A program made the position numbers and the translations under genes. Below, in pieces: positions 6,394 through 7,857 of a stretch of DNA of 7,857 bases (its first letter is position 1; every line of letters begins with the position of its first letter). Under the pieces are notes generated by a model. It had not been told where the DNA came from, made no database searches, and saw only the letters and a program-made list of their open reading frames with translations. This DNA is from Desulfurococcales archaeon (lineage in GTDB: Archaea > Thermoproteota > Thermoprotei_A > Sulfolobales > Ignisphaeraceae): positions 1 to 7,857 of the forward strand of contig JAMOOB010000335.1 in the NCBI GenBank assembly GCA_027066265.1. The letters run 5' to 3'.

Positions 6394-6645
6394 GTGCCCC
6401 AGGCAATCGTGTTGATAAACACGGATATAGGCGCTGAGGAAGAGGTTCTGAACCAGTTGCTAAACATCGAAGGCGTTAAGGAGGCTTACATAGTATATGG
6501 AGTCTACGACATAATTGCGAAAGTTGATGTCGAGAGTCAGGAGAAGCTCAAAGAGATCGTGACCTCTAAGATTAGGAAGCTTCCCAAGGTTAGGGCAACG
6601 CTAACGATGATAGTGGTCGAGACCAGAAAGTCCGAGAAGCGATGA
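6394..6645 (+). CDS. Stand-alone RAM domain protein (Lrp/AsnC ligand-binding domain only)
   Basis: 83 residues from GTG 6394. The whole protein is one RAM/ACT-like alpha-beta domain: IVLINTDIGAEEEVLNQLL (5-23), then GVKEAYIVYGVYDIIAKV (27-44), the hallmark turn of Lrp/AsnC effector domains, and a C-terminal strand TLTMIVVE (69-76). No helix-turn-helix is encoded upstream, because the predicted transcript begins near 6370. Such single-domain proteins are common in archaea; they form dimers or higher oligomers, may bind amino acids, and could act alone or by joining full-length Lrp proteins. The longer frame from TTG 6352 or ATG 6358 adds 12-14 residues without family support. Its stop overlaps the tiaS start (ATGA), so the two are one transcriptional unit. 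Any role for the ligand in tRNA modification is speculation. Confidence 0.9.
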   Translation: MPQAIVLINTDIGAEEEVLNQLLNIEGVKEAYIVYGVYDIIAKVDVESQEKLKEIVTSKIRKLPKVRATLTMIVVETRKSEKR

Positions 6646-7857
6646 TTCAAATCCATATAGGTATCGACGACGTAGACTCGATCAGTGGAGGTTGTACAAC
6701 ACACTTCGCTACGTATTTACTAAAATTTTTGAGTGATAAATACAAACTGAAGCTACTCGACTACCCAAGGCTTGTTAGATTAAATCCCGGGATACCTATC
6801 AAAACCCGAGGCAATGGTGGAGTAGCAATCCATCTTCTTCTAGAAGAACCGTTACGCATCAACAATTTTGTCGACGATGTAGAATACTTCACAAAGCAAT
6901 ACATCGATACGTTCGGAGGACCCGATCAAGATCCAGGGATAGTTATTTGCATAGGTTCTATACCCTACGAATTCGCGAAGATCTACGACATGGCTATCTC
7001 CGACGTCGTTCATAGAGATGTAGTGCTAGAACTCATTACGAAGATCAACAACGTTGTTCTAACCAAGTTCTGTGGATGGGGATTAGTAGGTGCTGTAGCA
7101 GCATTAGGTTGGTGGCACAGAGCACATGAGTATACGTTCGAACTCTTGACATACAGATCTATCCGATTTATCTCCAAACCTAGGTGCGTGGATCCAGATA
7201 GCGTTAAACAATTCGAAGCTCTGTTTAATGAATACACGTTCTGCAACCTCGATGAAGAAGGTAATCCCATCATATCTCCTCACGGATCCGACCCTGTTTT
7301 GTACGGTGTTCGAGGTACAAACCCGAACGTCTTGCTACGCGCTATCGATATAATCAAGACCTGCGAACCTATTGCTGCATGGTGTCTGTACAGAACGAAT
7401 CAAGGAACTGATTCGCATGCAGTACCACGTCTATGTAAAGACCTTAGACCCTATCAATCAGCCAAATTAACGCTACGTATTGCATCGACTCCCATTACGA
7501 TTACGGGTGGCCACGTAATAGTTAGAGGTTGCGATGTTAGCGGATGCATAGACTTGGCATTCTTTAGACCTAGTAGACTGACCACGGTTGCACGTAATCT
7601 GTGCATAGGCGATCTCGTAGATGTTCAGGGCGTAGTAAAGCATTGGATTAACAAACTGGTTCTCCACGTAGAGAAAATCGTTGTCGTGAAGAAGAACGTG
7701 CTTCGATCGATATCATCGCCTTCATGCCCTCTCTGCAATTCAAAGATGAAGAAGCTTGGACGTGGAAAGGGGTATCGTTGCACATCGTGCGGATTCGTAA
7801 CGTTAAAGAGATCACTTACATCGCTACCCTCACACATCAAGGAGGGTCTATACATAC
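6642..7857 (+). CDS. tiaS: tRNA(Ile2) 2-agmatinylcytidine synthetase TiaS, N-terminal 405 residues (runs off right edge)
   Basis: Open frame from ATG 6642 to the window end, translated by hand. TiaS uses ATP and agmatine to convert C34 of the CAU-anticodon tRNA-Ile2 to agmatidine so that it reads AUA. Evidence in order: GIDDVDSISGGCTTH (7-21), LNPGIPIKTRGNGG (47-60), a WGLVGAVAALGW core, ISPHGSDPVLYGVRG, YRTNQGTDSHAV, an OB-fold segment (about 276-346, with TGGHVIVRG at 288-296) and a zinc ribbon with C362, C365, C380 and C383. The family is about 420-450 residues, so only a short C-terminus is missing. Position 11 is Val where I recall Thr in the IDDTDS motif. The start overlaps the RAM stop (ATGA) and has only a weak SD (GAGAAG), which suggests translational coupling. 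Confidence 0.94.
   Translation, partial: MIQIHIGIDDVDSISGGCTTHFATYLLKFLSDKYKLKLLDYPRLVRLNPGIPIKTRGNGGVAIHLLLEEPLRINNFVDDVEYFTKQYIDTFGGPDQDPGIVICIGSIPYEFAKIYDMAISDVVHRDVVLELITKINNVVLTKFCGWGLVGAVAALGWWHRAHEYTFELLTYRSIRFISKPRCVDPDSVKQFEALFNEYTFCNLDEEGNPIISPHGSDPVLYGVRGTNPNVLLRAIDIIKTCEPIAAWCLYRTNQGTDSHAVPRLCKDLRPYQSAKLTLRIASTPITITGGHVIVRGCDVSGCIDLAFFRPSRLTTVARNLCIGDLVDVQGVVKHWINKLVLHVEKIVVVKKNVLRSISSPSCPLCNSKMKKLGRGKGYRCTSCGFVTLKRSLTSLPSHIKEGLYI

Overview
The window looks like a compact chromosomal segment of a hyperthermophilic archaeon of the Crenarchaeota/Thermoproteota type. The evidence is the gene set: topoisomerase VI B, archaeal deoxyhypusine synthase, TiaS, archaeal Tsr3, and a non-catalytic tRNA-splicing endonuclease subunit of the heteromeric crenarchaeal kind. 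TATA-box promoters, GGTG-type Shine-Dalgarno (SD) sites, GTG starts and very tight packing agree with this. No mobile element, CRISPR array, tRNA or rRNA gene was seen. No intergenic gap reaches 100 bases.

Left block, minus strand, read right to left: tRNA-splicing endonuclease beta-like subunit (3798-3304), histidyl-tRNA synthetase (about 3298-1988), deoxyhypusine synthase (2007-1072) and topoisomerase VI subunit B (1011 to beyond the left edge). The first three overlap or nearly abut and look like one operon. topVIB has a 60-base leader region with its own TATA box and an inverted repeat that could be an operator.

Centre: methylthioribose-1-phosphate isomerase (about 3870-4919, plus strand) diverges from the endonuclease gene, and a single near-palindromic TATA box sits midway between the two. 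Converging on mtnA is a minus-strand pair: tsr3 (6313-5741), then three bases further on an unrecognised cysteine-rich protein (5737-4970). The 50-base convergent gap, read on the minus strand, has a perfect C box, a perfect D box and a short closing stem, so it may encode a C/D box guide RNA.

Right block, plus strand: a stand-alone RAM (Lrp/AsnC ligand-binding) domain protein (about 6394-6645) overlaps by four bases (ATGA) with tiaS, which runs off the right edge. This pair diverges from tsr3, again with one TATA-like element between them.

The common theme is translation and RNA maturation: tRNA splicing, tRNA-His charging, hypusination of aIF5A, 16S rRNA acp3 modification and agmatidine formation in tRNA-Ile2. 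mtnA (methylthioadenosine metabolism) and topVIB are the exceptions. Tsr3 uses S-adenosylmethionine as aminocarboxypropyl donor and should leave methylthioadenosine, the precursor of the MtnA substrate. I saw no clearly new multi-gene system. The best leads are the unknown cysteine-rich gene, the candidate C/D RNA, the two shared TATA elements, the RAM-tiaS pairing and a strong excess of the hexamer TACGTA.
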